From Micromonospora vinacea (GTDB lineage: Bacteria; Actinomycetota; Actinomycetes; Mycobacteriales; Micromonosporaceae): 64,000 nucleotides of DNA. The first letter of the stretch is position 1, and each line of letters begins with the position of its first letter. The DNA lies in contig NZ_JADOTY010000001.1 of NCBI RefSeq assembly GCF_015751785.1, positions 1,612,001 to 1,676,000 of the forward strand, written 5' to 3'. The notes under the pieces were generated by a model. The model was given only the letters and a program-made list of their open reading frames with translations. It was not told the origin of the DNA and ran no database searches. Below are positions 9,997 through 19,127 of the stretch, in pieces. The translations under genes and the position numbers were made by a program.

Positions 9997-11479
9997 GCGT
10001 CGGCGCGGTGAGCGCGTCCACGCCGCGCCCCGCCAGACACCGGTAGGCCCGGTCGATACTCCCGTCGACCGGCGGTAGTACCTCAAGGTGCCAGCCGGTC
10101 GACTCGGCGATCCCGGTGGTCAGGCGGAACGTCTTTGCGCTGCACACCTGCCGCACCGGCTCAGCGGCGGCCACCTCGTCGTAGTCGGCGCCGACCAGTG
10201 ACACCGGCAGGATTCCCTCCGCGTACGTCTCCCAGGTGTGTCGGCCGGCGCAGGACAGTCGAACCGCCTCGGCGCGGCTGCCCCGGATCCGCATCGGGCC
10301 GAAGCACTCCAGCTCGGGCAGGCACCGGGCGCCCTCGGGCAGGGCGGTGGGCGCACCGGTGCCCGTCGCGCAGCCGGGCAGCGGCCCGGTCGCCGGTGCG
10401 GCGATCTGGGTGGCCGACGGGTACGGGGCAGGTGGCGGCGCCCGGTCGGCGACCCAGGCCCCGGCGGTCGCGGAGGCGGCGAGCGCGAGCACCCCGGCGC
10501 CGCCGAAGAGCCAGCGCCGCCAACGCCGACCGACGGGGAGAGTCCGCTGAGTGTCCTCGATGGGCGGGCGGGGCACCGGCTGGCTGGCCGCGTACGGGCC
10601 GGAGAGCGTCGCGCCACCGCTGACCGGAGCGCCGCTCACCGGTGTCGCCGGCGAGCCGAGTGGCAGGTTGGTGAGCAGGTCGCGCAACTCCAGCGCGGAG
10701 GGACGCTCGGCCGGGTCGTTGGCCATGCCGGCGCGCAGCACGTCGATCAGCTCGTCCGGCACCCCTGGAAGGGCAGGGAGCGGCTGGTTGAACATCTCCA
10801 GCACGGTGACCAGGCTCGGGTTGCGCTCGGACTGCCAGCGCGGCGGCCGGCCGTGCATCACTGCGTAGAGGGTGGCGCAGAGCGCGTACACGTCGACGGC
10901 CGGCGACGGTGGGCTGTGGCTGAACATCTCCGGCGGCGCGTACGCCGGGGTGAGCACCTCCAGGGTGACCGAGGCGTCCCGGTGCTCGGCGAGGACGGCG
11001 AGCCCGAAGTCGGCGAGCACCGCCGAGTTGAAGTGTGAGTGGAGGATGTTGGCGGGCTTCACGTCCCGGTGCAGCACCCCTGCGGCGTGCGAGTGGGCCA
11101 GCGCGTCCGCGATCTTGATGCCGAGGTCGCGGGCCTCCACCGGGCCCAGCGGCGAGGTGCGCATCCGTTCGGCGTACGAGCCGTCGCAGAGCTCCATGAT
11201 CAGGTAGGGGTGCTGGTCGACGGTGACGCCCACGTCGAAGAGGTCCACCACGTGCGGGTGTGACGACATCCGTCCGGCCGCCCGCGCCTCGCGCAGGAAG
11301 CGGGCCTGGTCCCGCTCGCTGTCCAGCGTCCGGTTCTCCACCTTGACGGCGACCTCGCGGCCCACGGAGATCTGGGTGGCCTGGTAGACGGTCGCGTACC
11401 CGCCCCGGGCAAAGACCCGCAAATCAGTCAGACCGGGCACGATCGGCACTGGAAGGCCGCCGGTCGGGGTGTCGGTCAC
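9983..11479 (-). CDS. transmembrane Ser/Thr protein kinase
   Basis: A 498-residue Hanks-type kinase. The N-terminal kinase domain has VAVKVENR (ATP lysine at about K46), HRDVKPANIL (catalytic Asp about 139), DFGL (about 157) and TPAYAPPEMF. A Pro/Ser-rich linker and one membrane helix (WLFGGAGVLALAASATAGAW) precede a ~170-residue extracytoplasmic domain with several cysteines that probably form disulfides (PGCATGTG, RCLPELECFG, LSCAG, VCSAK). There are no PASTA repeats. The GTG start gives a normal N-terminus. The sensor domain ligand is unknown. Proximity to the binding-lipoprotein/membrane-protein pair is suggestive, but they are separate transcription units. Confidence 0.92.
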   Translation of the reverse strand: MTDTPTGGLPVPIVPGLTDLRVFARGGYATVYQATQISVGREVAVKVENRTLDSERDQARFLREARAAGRMSSHPHVVDLFDVGVTVDQHPYLIMELCDGSYAERMRTSPLGPVEARDLGIKIADALAHSHAAGVLHRDVKPANILHSHFNSAVLADFGLAVLAEHRDASVTLEVLTPAYAPPEMFSHSPPSPAVDVYALCATLYAVMHGRPPRWQSERNPSLVTVLEMFNQPLPALPGVPDELIDVLRAGMANDPAERPSALELRDLLTNLPLGSPATPVSGAPVSGGATLSGPYAASQPVPRPPIEDTQRTLPVGRRWRRWLFGGAGVLALAASATAGAWVADRAPPPAPYPSATQIAAPATGPLPGCATGTGAPTALPEGARCLPELECFGPMRIRGSRAEAVRLSCAGRHTWETYAEGILPVSLVGADYDEVAAAEPVRQVCSAKTFRLTTGIAESTGWHLEVLPPVDGSIDRAYRCLAGRGVDALTAPTLTGR

Positions 11480-11509
11480 CGCTCGAAAATACCCAACCCG
11501 ACCGATGGC

Positions 11510-12013
11510 TCAGCGCACCGCGTCCGCCGGAGCCGCACCGGTGGGACCGGTACCCTCCTCGGCGACCGCAGTCGTCCCGGCACCGTCGGACGATCCGACC
11601 CGGCCGGCCGGGATGCCCCGGCGGGCATCCAGACGCAGACCGATGGCGGTGGCCACTGCCCCCAGCCCTTCCCACGCCGCCACCCCGAAGAACCGGTCGG
11701 GAGCGATGTCGGCCAGCACCGCGATAGTGAAGACGGTGAACGTGACCAGTCGGAAGACCACTGTGAACCGGTAGAACACCCGCCACTCGGTCACGGTGGC
11801 GAGCAGGTAGTACACGCCCATGTTGAAGGCCGCCATCGAGGACGCCAGCAGGAACGTCCCGGTGTGGTCACCGACGGCCCGCGTCTCCGGCACCTCGAAC
11901 CCGAGCATGCGCAGCTGCGCCTCCGGCCAGAGCAGCCCGACCGCGCCCATCACCAGCGCCAACACGCCGAAGACCGCGATGGTCCAGCCCGCGATGGATC
12001 GCGGCAGCTTCAT
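11510..12013 (-). CDS. four-TM membrane protein
   Basis: A 167-residue protein with four hydrophobic segments (WTIAVFGVLALVMGAVGLLW, GTFLLASSMAAFNMGVYYLL, FTVVFRLVTFTVFTIAVLAD and FFGVAAWEGLGAVATAIGL), then a hydrophilic Gly/Ala/Thr-rich tail. It looks like the small conserved integral-membrane proteins of actinobacteria with no assigned function. It lies 30 bp upstream of the kinase gene on the same strand, so co-transcription is possible. Confidence 0.75.
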   Translation of the reverse strand: MKLPRSIAGWTIAVFGVLALVMGAVGLLWPEAQLRMLGFEVPETRAVGDHTGTFLLASSMAAFNMGVYYLLATVTEWRVFYRFTVVFRLVTFTVFTIAVLADIAPDRFFGVAAWEGLGAVATAIGLRLDARRGIPAGRVGSSDGAGTTAVAEEGTGPTGAAPADAVR

Positions 12014-12125
12014 GAACGGCCTCCCCAGGCACGGCGACGGTCACCACTGTGGACCCGTACGCGGTGGTGACACGCTAGCCGCTCACCCCGACCACCACAT
12101 CCCCAGAACCGGCAAAACCTGGACG

Positions 12126-15100
12126 TTAGACCAGGGCGGTCAGGCGGGCGCGGAGGGCGTCGGCTGCCGCGCGTTCGCTGCGCTGCTCGGTGGCGTACGC
12201 CAGACGGACCGCCTCCTCCGCGCAGGACACCGCCTCCGCCGGACGCCCACAGGCGGCCAACGCCTCGGCCAGCACACTCGCCGCGATCACCTGGCTGCGC
12301 ACGTCCTCGGCCGGTGCGGTGACCGCTCGGCGGGCCCAGTCCAACGCCTGCTCCCGCTGACCGTGCGCGAGCAGCGCCGCAGCGTACTGGGCCATTGTCT
12401 GGCGGCGGGAGAAGAGCAGCGACGGCGCGTTCGCGGCGGCCGTCGCCACTGGGGCGAGCAGCCCGACCGCTGTCGCCGAGTCGCCGGCGGCGAGACGGGC
12501 CGTCGCCAGCAACACCCGGGGCGCCACCTGCGCCGGGGCCTGCGGATTGTGCGGCTCCACAGCGGTCAGCACCGCGCGGGCCACCCGCTCGGCCGTCTCG
12601 CAGTCACCCATGTCCAACGCGACGAAGCCGCGCAGTGTGCCGGCCATCCCGGTGAGCAGCGGATGCGAGGTGCGCTCCGCGTACGCCAGGGCGTCGGTGA
12701 GCAGGTCCGCCGCGTGCTCCGGCTCGCCCAACCCGCGCGCCACCACCGCCCGGACCACCAGGGCGAACCCGCGGCCCCAGTCGTCGGAGGCGGCGGCGAA
12801 CTCCCGGTACGCCCGCCTGGCCTCCCGGTCCGCCTCGGCCAGGTCACCCAGTTCGGCGGTGGCGAACGCCGCCACCGCGCGCAACGTTCCCACCGCCCAC
12901 GCCTCACCGACCCGCTCGCCGAACGGCAGGAACACCTGCGCCATCCGACACGCCTCGCGCAGTCGGCCGGCGAGCAGCCGGGCGAACGCCGTGGTGCCGC
13001 GCAGCCAGGCCCGGCCGTACGGGTCCTTCAACTCGGCGAAGAGCCGGGCCGCCCGGCCGAGCACCGCGTCGGTGCCGGCGAAGTCGCCCCGGGTGGTGGT
13101 CACCCAGGCCAGGTTCTGCAGGGACCACGCCTGCCCGCGTCGGTCCTGCGCGCCGAGGCTGACCTGGTACGCGGCCGCCAACCGGCTGCTCGCCTGACTC
13201 AGCCGCCCCGCCACGAAGTCGGCCATGCCAAGCCGGCGCATCGCCGTGGCGCGCTGCGTGGGCAGCCGCCCCTCGGTGGCCACCTGCAACGCCTCCTGCC
13301 AGGCGGTCACCGCCCGACCCTGGTCGCCGAGGGTCTCCTGGGCCTGCCCCGCCAGCAGCAGGGCGCTGACCCGGGTGACCTCGTCCCCCGCGTTCGCGGC
13401 GATCTTCTCGGCGTACGCCAACGCGTCGGTGACCCGGCCGACCTGGAGCAACGCCCGCGCGTGCACCACCCGATCGGCTGCCGGCACCCCGTCGCGGGCC
13501 AGTTCGGTGGCGCGCTCGGCGTACTCCACGGCCATCGCCGGCTCGCCGGCGGAGAGCGACCGGCGGGCGGCCCGGCCGAGCGCGGCGACGCCCAGCGGAA
13601 CCACCGCCCGGGCCGGCGCGTCCGGGCGCAGCTTCACCGCGTCGGCGAGCCTGGCGGCCCGCTCGACGTGCGTCGCCACGAAGTCGTCCCGGGCCTCGTC
13701 GGTGAACCCGCCCACAGTGCCGGCCGTGGTCTCGTCCACCGGCGCCGCCCAGCGGGCCAACGCGGCGTGCCGCTCGGCCAACTCGGCCTTGCTCACCCCG
13801 GCGTACGCGGCCTCCCGCATGAGCGGTGTCGCGAACGAGTAGCCGGCACGCGAACGGTGCAGCATGCGGCGTTGCAGCAACTCCTCGACCGCCCGGTCGA
13901 GCTCGACGGCGACCACTGCGGACGGCCGGCCGTCACGACCGCTCCGCTGCTCCCGCATCGCCTCCAGCGCGCCGATCGGCACCGTGTCTCCGGTGACCGC
14001 CGCGTCGCGCAGCACCGACCGGGCGTCCGGCGGCAGGGCGTCGATGCGGGCCGCCAGCACGGCGGCGAGGTCCCGGGAGAGCAGCCGGCTTCCCAGCGAA
14101 CCCGGTACCAACCGCCAACCGGCCTGCCCGCTCTGCTCCCGCTCGGCGGAGCCGGACCGATCCACCGCGGCACCACGGGTCGAGGCGGCACCGCGCACTG
14201 ATTCGGTGGTGAGCGCCCCGCGTTCGATAAGCAGGGTGACCAGCTCAGCCAGGTAGAACGGATTGCCCTGCGCGGTCGCGAGCAACCGGTCGGTGTCGGC
14301 CTGCGGCAGCTTGCCGCCGCCGAGGTAACTCGTGAGCAGCCGGGCCGCGTCGGCACCGCGCAGCGGCGGCAGCGAATGCACCTCGGCGTCCGCGACCCGG
14401 GTCAGCGCGCCAGCGGTACGCACCAACTCGGGGCGGCCGAGCAGCAGCACCAGCACCGGGCCGGTGAGCCTGGACAGGGTCAATCCGAGGGCACTGATCG
14501 TCTCGGCGGTGGCATCGTGCAGGTCGTCCACCACGATCACCAGCGGCGCCTCCGAGGCGAGCCCGCTGAGCAGGTCGGCGACCGCGTTCGGCACCACCTC
14601 GGCATCCGCGGCCGGAGTGCCCGAGCCGCCCCACTCGCCGCTGTCGGTGCCGCCGTGCGCCGGGAGTTCGGCGTAGCCGAGCAGGGCGAGCAGCTGTTCC
14701 GTGGCGATCGGCGCGGTCTCCGCACCCGAGCGGGCGAGCCGCTGCCCGAGCCGGCGCAGCCGCTCCTCCACCGCCGGGCGGGTCAGCGCGGTGGACGCGT
14801 CGCTGGGCAGCCCGACGGCGGCCCGCACCAGGTCGGCCAGGGGCGCGAGCCGTCGCCGCTCACCGAACGCGGCACAGCGCACCGAGAGCACCCGGGCCCC
14901 GGTGTGCGCCGCGTACCGGCCAGCGCCGACGTCGTACCCGGCGGCGAGGCGTTCCACCTCGGCGGCGAACCGGGACTTGCCGATGCCCGCCTCGGCGGTC
15001 ATCAGCAGCACCCGCGGGTCGCCCTGGTCGATCACCTCGGCGAGCCGGCCGGCGACCCGACCGATCTCCGTCTCCCGGCCGACGTACGGCGCCTCGTCGC

Positions 15101-15773
15101 CGAGCCCCGAGCGGGTGCCCGGCGCGTCCAGCAGACCCAGCAGCTCGTACGCCTCGACCGGTTCACGCTTGCCCTTGAGCCGCAGCGGGCGCAGCGCCCG
15201 CCAGGAGGAGACGTGCCGCGTGGCCGCGGCGGTGCGCCCCCCGGCGTAGACGGCCCCGACCGCGGCGGCGTCGGCCAGTCGGGCCGCGGTGTTCACAGTG
15301 TCGCCGATGACCGTGTATTCGATGGCGGCCTGGATGCCCGCGATGACGTCGCCGGTGTTCAGCCCGACCCGCAGCCCGAGCGGCGCGCCGCCGCCCCGCT
15401 CGTCGTCGAGCACCCGGCGGACGGCCCGCTGCATGGACAGGGCGGCCCGGACGGCGCGTTCGGCGTCGTCCTCGTGCGCAACCGGGGCGCCGAAGACCGC
15501 CATGATGCCGTCACCGGTCAGCTTGTCGACGTGCCCGCCGAACGTCTTCACCGCACCGGCGAGGGCGGCGAGCACCCGGTCGGTGACCGCGCCGACGCGT
15601 TCCGGGTCGAGGTCCTCCGACCAGGAGGTGAACTCGGAGAGGTCACCGAAGAGCACGGTGACCACCCGGCGCTCGGCCGCCGGCAACGTGGCGGCGGCCG
15701 GCAGCGCGGCGCCACAGTTGTGGCAGAACCGCGCGCCGGGAACGGCAACGGTTCCACACACGGGGCAGGTCAC
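12126..15773 (-). CDS. class III adenylate/guanylate cyclase fused to AAA ATPase and TPR-like region
   Basis: A 1215-residue signalling ATPase. An N-terminal zinc ribbon (CPVCG at residue 3, CHNCG at about 17) is followed by a class III nucleotide cyclase domain (about 35-210) with LFGDLSEFT and TGDGIMAVFG (metal Asp pair) and IGDTVNTAARL (transition-state Asn/Arg). A P-loop NTPase comes next (TAEAGIGKSRF, Walker B VIVVDDLHDA), and the C-terminal half is long TPR-like alpha-helical repeats rich in Ala. The GTG start at 15773 overlaps the stop of the MBL-hydrolase gene. It probably makes cAMP/cGMP under control of the STAND-like module; the input signal is unknown. Confidence 0.92.
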   Translation of the reverse strand: MTCPVCGTVAVPGARFCHNCGAALPAAATLPAAERRVVTVLFGDLSEFTSWSEDLDPERVGAVTDRVLAALAGAVKTFGGHVDKLTGDGIMAVFGAPVAHEDDAERAVRAALSMQRAVRRVLDDERGGGAPLGLRVGLNTGDVIAGIQAAIEYTVIGDTVNTAARLADAAAVGAVYAGGRTAAATRHVSSWRALRPLRLKGKREPVEAYELLGLLDAPGTRSGLGDEAPYVGRETEIGRVAGRLAEVIDQGDPRVLLMTAEAGIGKSRFAAEVERLAAGYDVGAGRYAAHTGARVLSVRCAAFGERRRLAPLADLVRAAVGLPSDASTALTRPAVEERLRRLGQRLARSGAETAPIATEQLLALLGYAELPAHGGTDSGEWGGSGTPAADAEVVPNAVADLLSGLASEAPLVIVVDDLHDATAETISALGLTLSRLTGPVLVLLLGRPELVRTAGALTRVADAEVHSLPPLRGADAARLLTSYLGGGKLPQADTDRLLATAQGNPFYLAELVTLLIERGALTTESVRGAASTRGAAVDRSGSAEREQSGQAGWRLVPGSLGSRLLSRDLAAVLAARIDALPPDARSVLRDAAVTGDTVPIGALEAMREQRSGRDGRPSAVVAVELDRAVEELLQRRMLHRSRAGYSFATPLMREAAYAGVSKAELAERHAALARWAAPVDETTAGTVGGFTDEARDDFVATHVERAARLADAVKLRPDAPARAVVPLGVAALGRAARRSLSAGEPAMAVEYAERATELARDGVPAADRVVHARALLQVGRVTDALAYAEKIAANAGDEVTRVSALLLAGQAQETLGDQGRAVTAWQEALQVATEGRLPTQRATAMRRLGMADFVAGRLSQASSRLAAAYQVSLGAQDRRGQAWSLQNLAWVTTTRGDFAGTDAVLGRAARLFAELKDPYGRAWLRGTTAFARLLAGRLREACRMAQVFLPFGERVGEAWAVGTLRAVAAFATAELGDLAEADREARRAYREFAAASDDWGRGFALVVRAVVARGLGEPEHAADLLTDALAYAERTSHPLLTGMAGTLRGFVALDMGDCETAERVARAVLTAVEPHNPQAPAQVAPRVLLATARLAAGDSATAVGLLAPVATAAANAPSLLFSRRQTMAQYAAALLAHGQREQALDWARRAVTAPAEDVRSQVIAASVLAEALAACGRPAEAVSCAEEAVRLAYATEQRSERAAADALRARLTALV

Positions 15774-16606
15774 ATGTGCTCCAACCCACTGACCCCGGGC
15801 GCGGATTCCCCGGTGTCGACGCCCAGATACTCGAGCTGGGCACGGACCGACCATTCCGCCGCCCACCAGAGTGAGCGGTCCACGTCCGCGTAGACCGTCG
15901 CCACCACGTCGGCGGGGGTGTGGGCGCCGGCGGCGACCGCCGCCCGGACCTGGTCGAGCCGGGCCCGGCGGTGGGCGAGGTAGAAATCGGCGGCGGCGGC
16001 GCAGTCGGCCAGCGCCGGGCCGTGTCCGGGCAGCGCCGGAATCCCCCGGTACGCGGACAGCAGCTCGAGGCTGGTCAGGTAGTCACCCAGGTGCCCGTCG
16101 GGGTGGGCGACGACTGTGGTGCCCCGGCCGAGGATGGTGTCACCGGTGAGCACCACCCGCTCGTCGTCGTGCCCGACCAGGAAGCAGACGGAGTCGGCGG
16201 TGTGCCCCGGCGTTGGCAACAGACTGATGTGCAGACCGAGGTCACCGAAGCCCTCGCCCGGCCCGGTCAGCGGCTCGGCACCGATGGTGTGCGCCGGGTC
16301 GACGGCGCGGACGGGCGTCCCGCCGAGCAGCTCGCTCAGGCGGGCGGCGCCCTTGGTGTGGTCGGGGTGGCCGTGGGTGATCAGGATCAGCCCGATCGGG
16401 CCGTGCTCGGCGATCCGGGTCAGGTGCCCCTCGTCCGCCGGCCCCGGGTCGACCACGATGGCGTACTCGGCTGCCGGGGCGCGCAGTACCCAGGTGTTGG
16501 TGCCGTCGAGGGTCATCGGCCCCGGGTTCGGCGCACGCAGCAGTGAAACCCAGCGGGGTAACTCGTCGGCAAGCGCCGCCACCGCCCCCGTTACGTGCCC
16601 GCTCAT
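15770..16606 (-). CDS. MBL-fold metallo-hydrolase
   Basis: A 278-residue protein with the zinc-binding motif ITHGHPDH, a downstream PTPGHTADSV histidine, the Asp in LTGDTILG and the final LPGHGP: a complete metallo-beta-lactamase fold. The C-terminal RRARLDQVRAAV helix and WWAAEWSVRAQLEYL are typical of the LACTB2-like hydrolase/nuclease-like group. ATG at 16606 is the best start; an in-frame upstream extension is less likely. Its stop overlaps the cyclase start (GTGA), so the two are made together, but the functional link is unknown. Confidence 0.88.
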   Translation of the reverse strand: MSGHVTGAVAALADELPRWVSLLRAPNPGPMTLDGTNTWVLRAPAAEYAIVVDPGPADEGHLTRIAEHGPIGLILITHGHPDHTKGAARLSELLGGTPVRAVDPAHTIGAEPLTGPGEGFGDLGLHISLLPTPGHTADSVCFLVGHDDERVVLTGDTILGRGTTVVAHPDGHLGDYLTSLELLSAYRGIPALPGHGPALADCAAAADFYLAHRRARLDQVRAAVAAGAHTPADVVATVYADVDRSLWWAAEWSVRAQLEYLGVDTGESAPGVSGLEHM

Positions 16607-16641
16607 GGCTGCGATCGTACGACCCCGCCCGCCACACCCCA

Positions 16642-16711
16642 CGATCTTGCACTTGCGGCCCCTGATTCATCCCCGTTCAGGGCTTTCGTCCGGGGCGGAA
16701 GTGCAAGATCG
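16642..16711. repeat. GATC-based intergenic palindrome B
   Basis: Arms CGATCTTGCACTT (16642-16654) and its complement (16699-16711), with near-complementary GC tracts inside (CGGCCCC / GGGGCGG). The arm sequence is the same as the palindrome at 45248-45316, so this is a dispersed repeat. It separates ridA from the MBL-hydrolase gene and could act as a terminator or attenuator. Confidence 0.65.
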
Positions 16712-16729
16712 CGGGGCGATGGGGACGGG

Positions 16730-17191
16730 TCAGGCGACCTCGACGATCAGCTCGATCTCCACCGGGGCGTCGAGGGGCAACTCGGCCACGCCCACCGCGC
16801 TGCGCGCGTGGCGGCCGGCCTCCCCGAAGACGGTGCCGAAGAGGTCGGAGGCACCGTTGATCACGGCGGGCTGACCGGTGAAGCCGGGCGCGGAGGCCAC
16901 GAAACCGGTCACCTTGACCACCTTGACCACGTTCTCCAGGCCGACCAGCGAGTCGACAGCGGCCAGCGCGTTGAGCGCGCAGCGCTGGGCCAGATCCTTC
17001 GCCTGGTCGGCGGAGATCCCGGCGCCGACCTTGCCGGTCGCGAGCAGCTTGCCCTCGGCCATCGGCAGCTGGCCGGAAACGTACACGTGTTGCCCGGACT
17101 GCACGGCCGGGACGTAGCTGGCCACCGGCGGTACGACCTCGGGCAGGTCGAGACCGAGCTCGGCGAGTTTCGCGTGCGGACCGTTGCTCAC
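16730..17191 (-). CDS. RidA family protein (enamine/imine deaminase-like)
   Basis: A 153-residue protein of the RidA/YjgF family, which hydrolyses reactive enamine/imine intermediates of amino-acid metabolism. Visible family features are SGQHVYVSGQLPMAEGKLL, AKDLAQRCALNALAAVDSL and the C-terminal VAELPLDAPVEIELIVEV. It is longer than the ~130-residue RidA core and fits the RidA-like subgroup with an N-terminal extension, in which the catalytic arginine of true RidA may be missing, so the exact activity is uncertain. GTG start with GAGGTGG upstream. A junction repeat separates it from the upstream small gene. Confidence 0.9.
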   Translation of the reverse strand: MSNGPHAKLAELGLDLPEVVPPVASYVPAVQSGQHVYVSGQLPMAEGKLLATGKVGAGISADQAKDLAQRCALNALAAVDSLVGLENVVKVVKVTGFVASAPGFTGQPAVINGASDLFGTVFGEAGRHARSAVGVAELPLDAPVEIELIVEVA

Positions 17192-17205
17192 CGCGCCACC
17201 TCGTG

Positions 17206-17249
17206 GTTCGCGACTGCGGGGCTCCGCTTCGCTGCACTCCTCGCGCTCA
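17206..17249 (-). repeat. operon-junction repeat, copy 2
   Basis: On the minus strand it reads TGAGCGCGAGGAGTGCAG ... CCCCGCAGTCGCGAAC. It starts exactly at the TGA of the DUF4177-like gene and ends 14 bp before the ridA GTG, matching the placement of copies at 2323 and 58567. Confidence 0.75.
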
Positions 17250-17402
17250 CGCCTTCGGCCGCTTCAGGTAGGCGACCAGCTGGTCCGGATTCGGGCCGGG
17301 GACCACGGCGACGAGCTCCCACCCGTCCTCGCCCCAGTTGTCGAGGATCTGCTTGGTCGCGTGGACCAGCAGCGGGACCGTGGAGTATTCCCACTTCTGC
17401 AT
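17247..17402 (-). CDS. DUF4177-like small protein
   Basis: A 51-residue protein, MQKWEYSTVPLLVHATKQIL at the N-terminus, then DNWGEDGWELVAVVPG and LVAYLKRPKA. The KWEY...GWELV...YLKR pattern is the classic DUF4177 signature. ATG at 17402 is preceded by AGGGAG. Its stop codon is the first base triplet of the junction repeat leading to ridA, so the two genes probably form one transcript. Function unknown. Confidence 0.85.
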   Translation of the reverse strand: MQKWEYSTVPLLVHATKQILDNWGEDGWELVAVVPGPNPDQLVAYLKRPKA

Positions 17403-17446
17403 CGCTGAAGGGCTCCCTCTCGGTGCGGAATTGTTCGAGGGACAGC

Positions 17447-17929
17447 CTACGGTCCGCTGCCCGGACGAGGTACGGGACGCTGCTCCGGCGCGGCCGGCAG
17501 CTCCCCGCAGCGCCCTTCGTGCTCGTACCCCTGGGGGCAGCGGGACCGGTCGGGCAGCAGCAGGTCACAGAAGACCCGGTGCCGGTTGTTCTGGTCGTCG
17601 GCGTCGGACACGGTGGTCTCGCCGGCGTCCAACTCGGGCAGGAAGCCCAGGGACACCGCCACCCGCCCGGCCAGCACTGTCGCCGCCGCCAGATTCGGCA
17701 CCCGGATCGGCAGGTGGATCACGAAGCCCGGCTCGTCGTCCTCGCGGGTCCGCTCGGCGGGCTGGCTCGGCACCCGGGCCGTCTCCGACTGCTCCGGCAT
17801 CCGGCGGTACGACCGTTCGTTGATCGGCTGGTTGGTGACCTGCCCGCCGGGCTCGACCACGGACCCGGGCCGGCGGGGCCGGTCGTTCGTCGGGAACTGG
17901 GTGCGAGGGATGTTGTCCGCGTCGCGCAT
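17447..17929 (-). CDS. hypothetical protein
   Basis: A 160-residue hydrophilic protein; ATG at 17929 preceded by GGAGG at good spacing. The N-terminal half looks disordered (Pro, Arg, Gln rich). The middle is a short ordered stretch (FVIHLPIRVPNLAAATVLAG, VSLGFLPELDAGETTVSD). The C-terminus has RCPQGYEHEGRCGE with two cysteines and a histidine that might bind metal. No family recognised, no signal peptide or membrane helix. Confidence 0.65.
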   Translation of the reverse strand: MRDADNIPRTQFPTNDRPRRPGSVVEPGGQVTNQPINERSYRRMPEQSETARVPSQPAERTREDDEPGFVIHLPIRVPNLAAATVLAGRVAVSLGFLPELDAGETTVSDADDQNNRHRVFCDLLLPDRSRCPQGYEHEGRCGELPAAPEQRPVPRPGSGP

Positions 17930-18282
17930 GCACTGCCTCCGGTCGTACCTCTCGGACCATGCTTCCGGCCCGGACCCATTCGTCCGTTCCGGCCCCCGCA
18001 CCGGGACGAAGGTAGGTCTGTGGCCGCAGTCCCGCCAACAGGACGCGCACAACAGGTCACCAACAGTCACATATGCGACACACCGCAGGTCGGGGGCCCG
18101 ACACCGGAACCGACGCCGGTACCACTCACCGGATCGCCGGGCCTCCCGGCCGGCAGGGGCGATACCTACCCGGTCATCGACCGCTACCCTTCCGGTCGGA
18201 CGGTCGCGCTGCGCCCGGCCGCCCGCTCGATCACGCTCGGCGCCAGGGGTGGCGGCGGGCGCCGCACCCCTGGGGGAACGAC
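17930..18282. other. divergent intergenic region
   Basis: 353 bp between divergent genes; should hold both promoters, but I see no convincing -35/-10 pair. Three CAACAG motifs occur at 18036, 18050 and 18061, the last two followed by (G)TCAC, a possible operator. No ORF with coding character was found. Confidence 0.4.
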
Positions 18283-19101
18283 ATGACCCACCCGCCCAGC
18301 GGCGACCAGGCCGGCACACCCGCTCACCCGCCGGCCCACCCGGATCCCGCGGGCCAGTCCGGCGTGCCGGCCATCCCCAGCCAGCCAACCCCCGCCCCGC
18401 CGCCCGGGCAGCTCGCTCTTCCCGCCTCCCCCGCCCAGCCGGCGCTCCCCGCCGCCCCCAGCCCACCGGCCTTCCCCGGGCAGTCGACCGGCCCCGGGCA
18501 GTCGGCGTTTCCCGGGCAGCCCGGCGGTGCCGGGCAGCCGGAAGGGTCCGGCGGCAGCACCTCGGCCGCCACGCCGACGCAGCCGGGCGCCCCGAACCCC
18601 TCGTCGATCCCTCCGGCCCCGCCGGCCTACCCGCCCTACCAGGGCTCCCCCGAACCGAAGAAGAAGCGCGGCCTGCTGATCGCGGCGATCGCCCTGATCG
18701 TGATCATGGTGCTCTGCGTGGGTGGCGGTGTGGTGGCCTTCCTGACCCTGCGCGACGCCGAGACCGGCCAGGGCGCCAAGGAGCCGGCGATCGCCGTCGA
18801 CGAGTTCCTCACAGCGGTCTACAAGGACCGCGACGCGACGGCGGCGGCCGGTAGGGTCTGCGCCGCCTCCCGCGACGACGACAAGATCGCCGCGAAGGTG
18901 GCCGAGGTGGGGAAGTACGCCTCCACGTACCAGAACCCGCGTTTCCGGTGGACCACCCCGAAGGTGGACAACCAGACCGGGGACCGGGCCACCGTCTCCA
19001 CCCGGCTCACCATGACCACCGCCGACGAGAAGGTCGCCGACCAGGAGTTGCGATTCACTGTGGTGCAGAAGACGGGTTGGTGGGTCTGCGAGGTCGCCTG
19101 A
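18283..19101 (+). CDS. Pro-rich single-pass membrane protein with extracytoplasmic domain
   Basis: A 272-residue protein. About 125 residues of Pro/Gln/Gly/Ala-rich low-complexity sequence with repeated PGQ units, then a KKKR stop-transfer cluster and one membrane helix (GLLIAAIALIVIMVLCVGGG), then a ~100-residue extracytoplasmic domain (DEFLTAVYKDRDATAAAGRV ... WWVCEVA). This domain resembles the DUF4878/NTF2-like fold found in actinobacterial membrane proteins. Two cysteines in it could form a disulfide. Function unknown; it lies 26 bp upstream of the Get3-like pair. Confidence 0.8.
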   Translation: MTHPPSGDQAGTPAHPPAHPDPAGQSGVPAIPSQPTPAPPPGQLALPASPAQPALPAAPSPPAFPGQSTGPGQSAFPGQPGGAGQPEGSGGSTSAATPTQPGAPNPSSIPPAPPAYPPYQGSPEPKKKRGLLIAAIALIVIMVLCVGGGVVAFLTLRDAETGQGAKEPAIAVDEFLTAVYKDRDATAAAGRVCAASRDDDKIAAKVAEVGKYASTYQNPRFRWTTPKVDNQTGDRATVSTRLTMTTADEKVADQELRFTVVQKTGWWVCEVA

Positions 19102-19127
19102 CCGCCACGCCTGGATAGGCTCGACGG

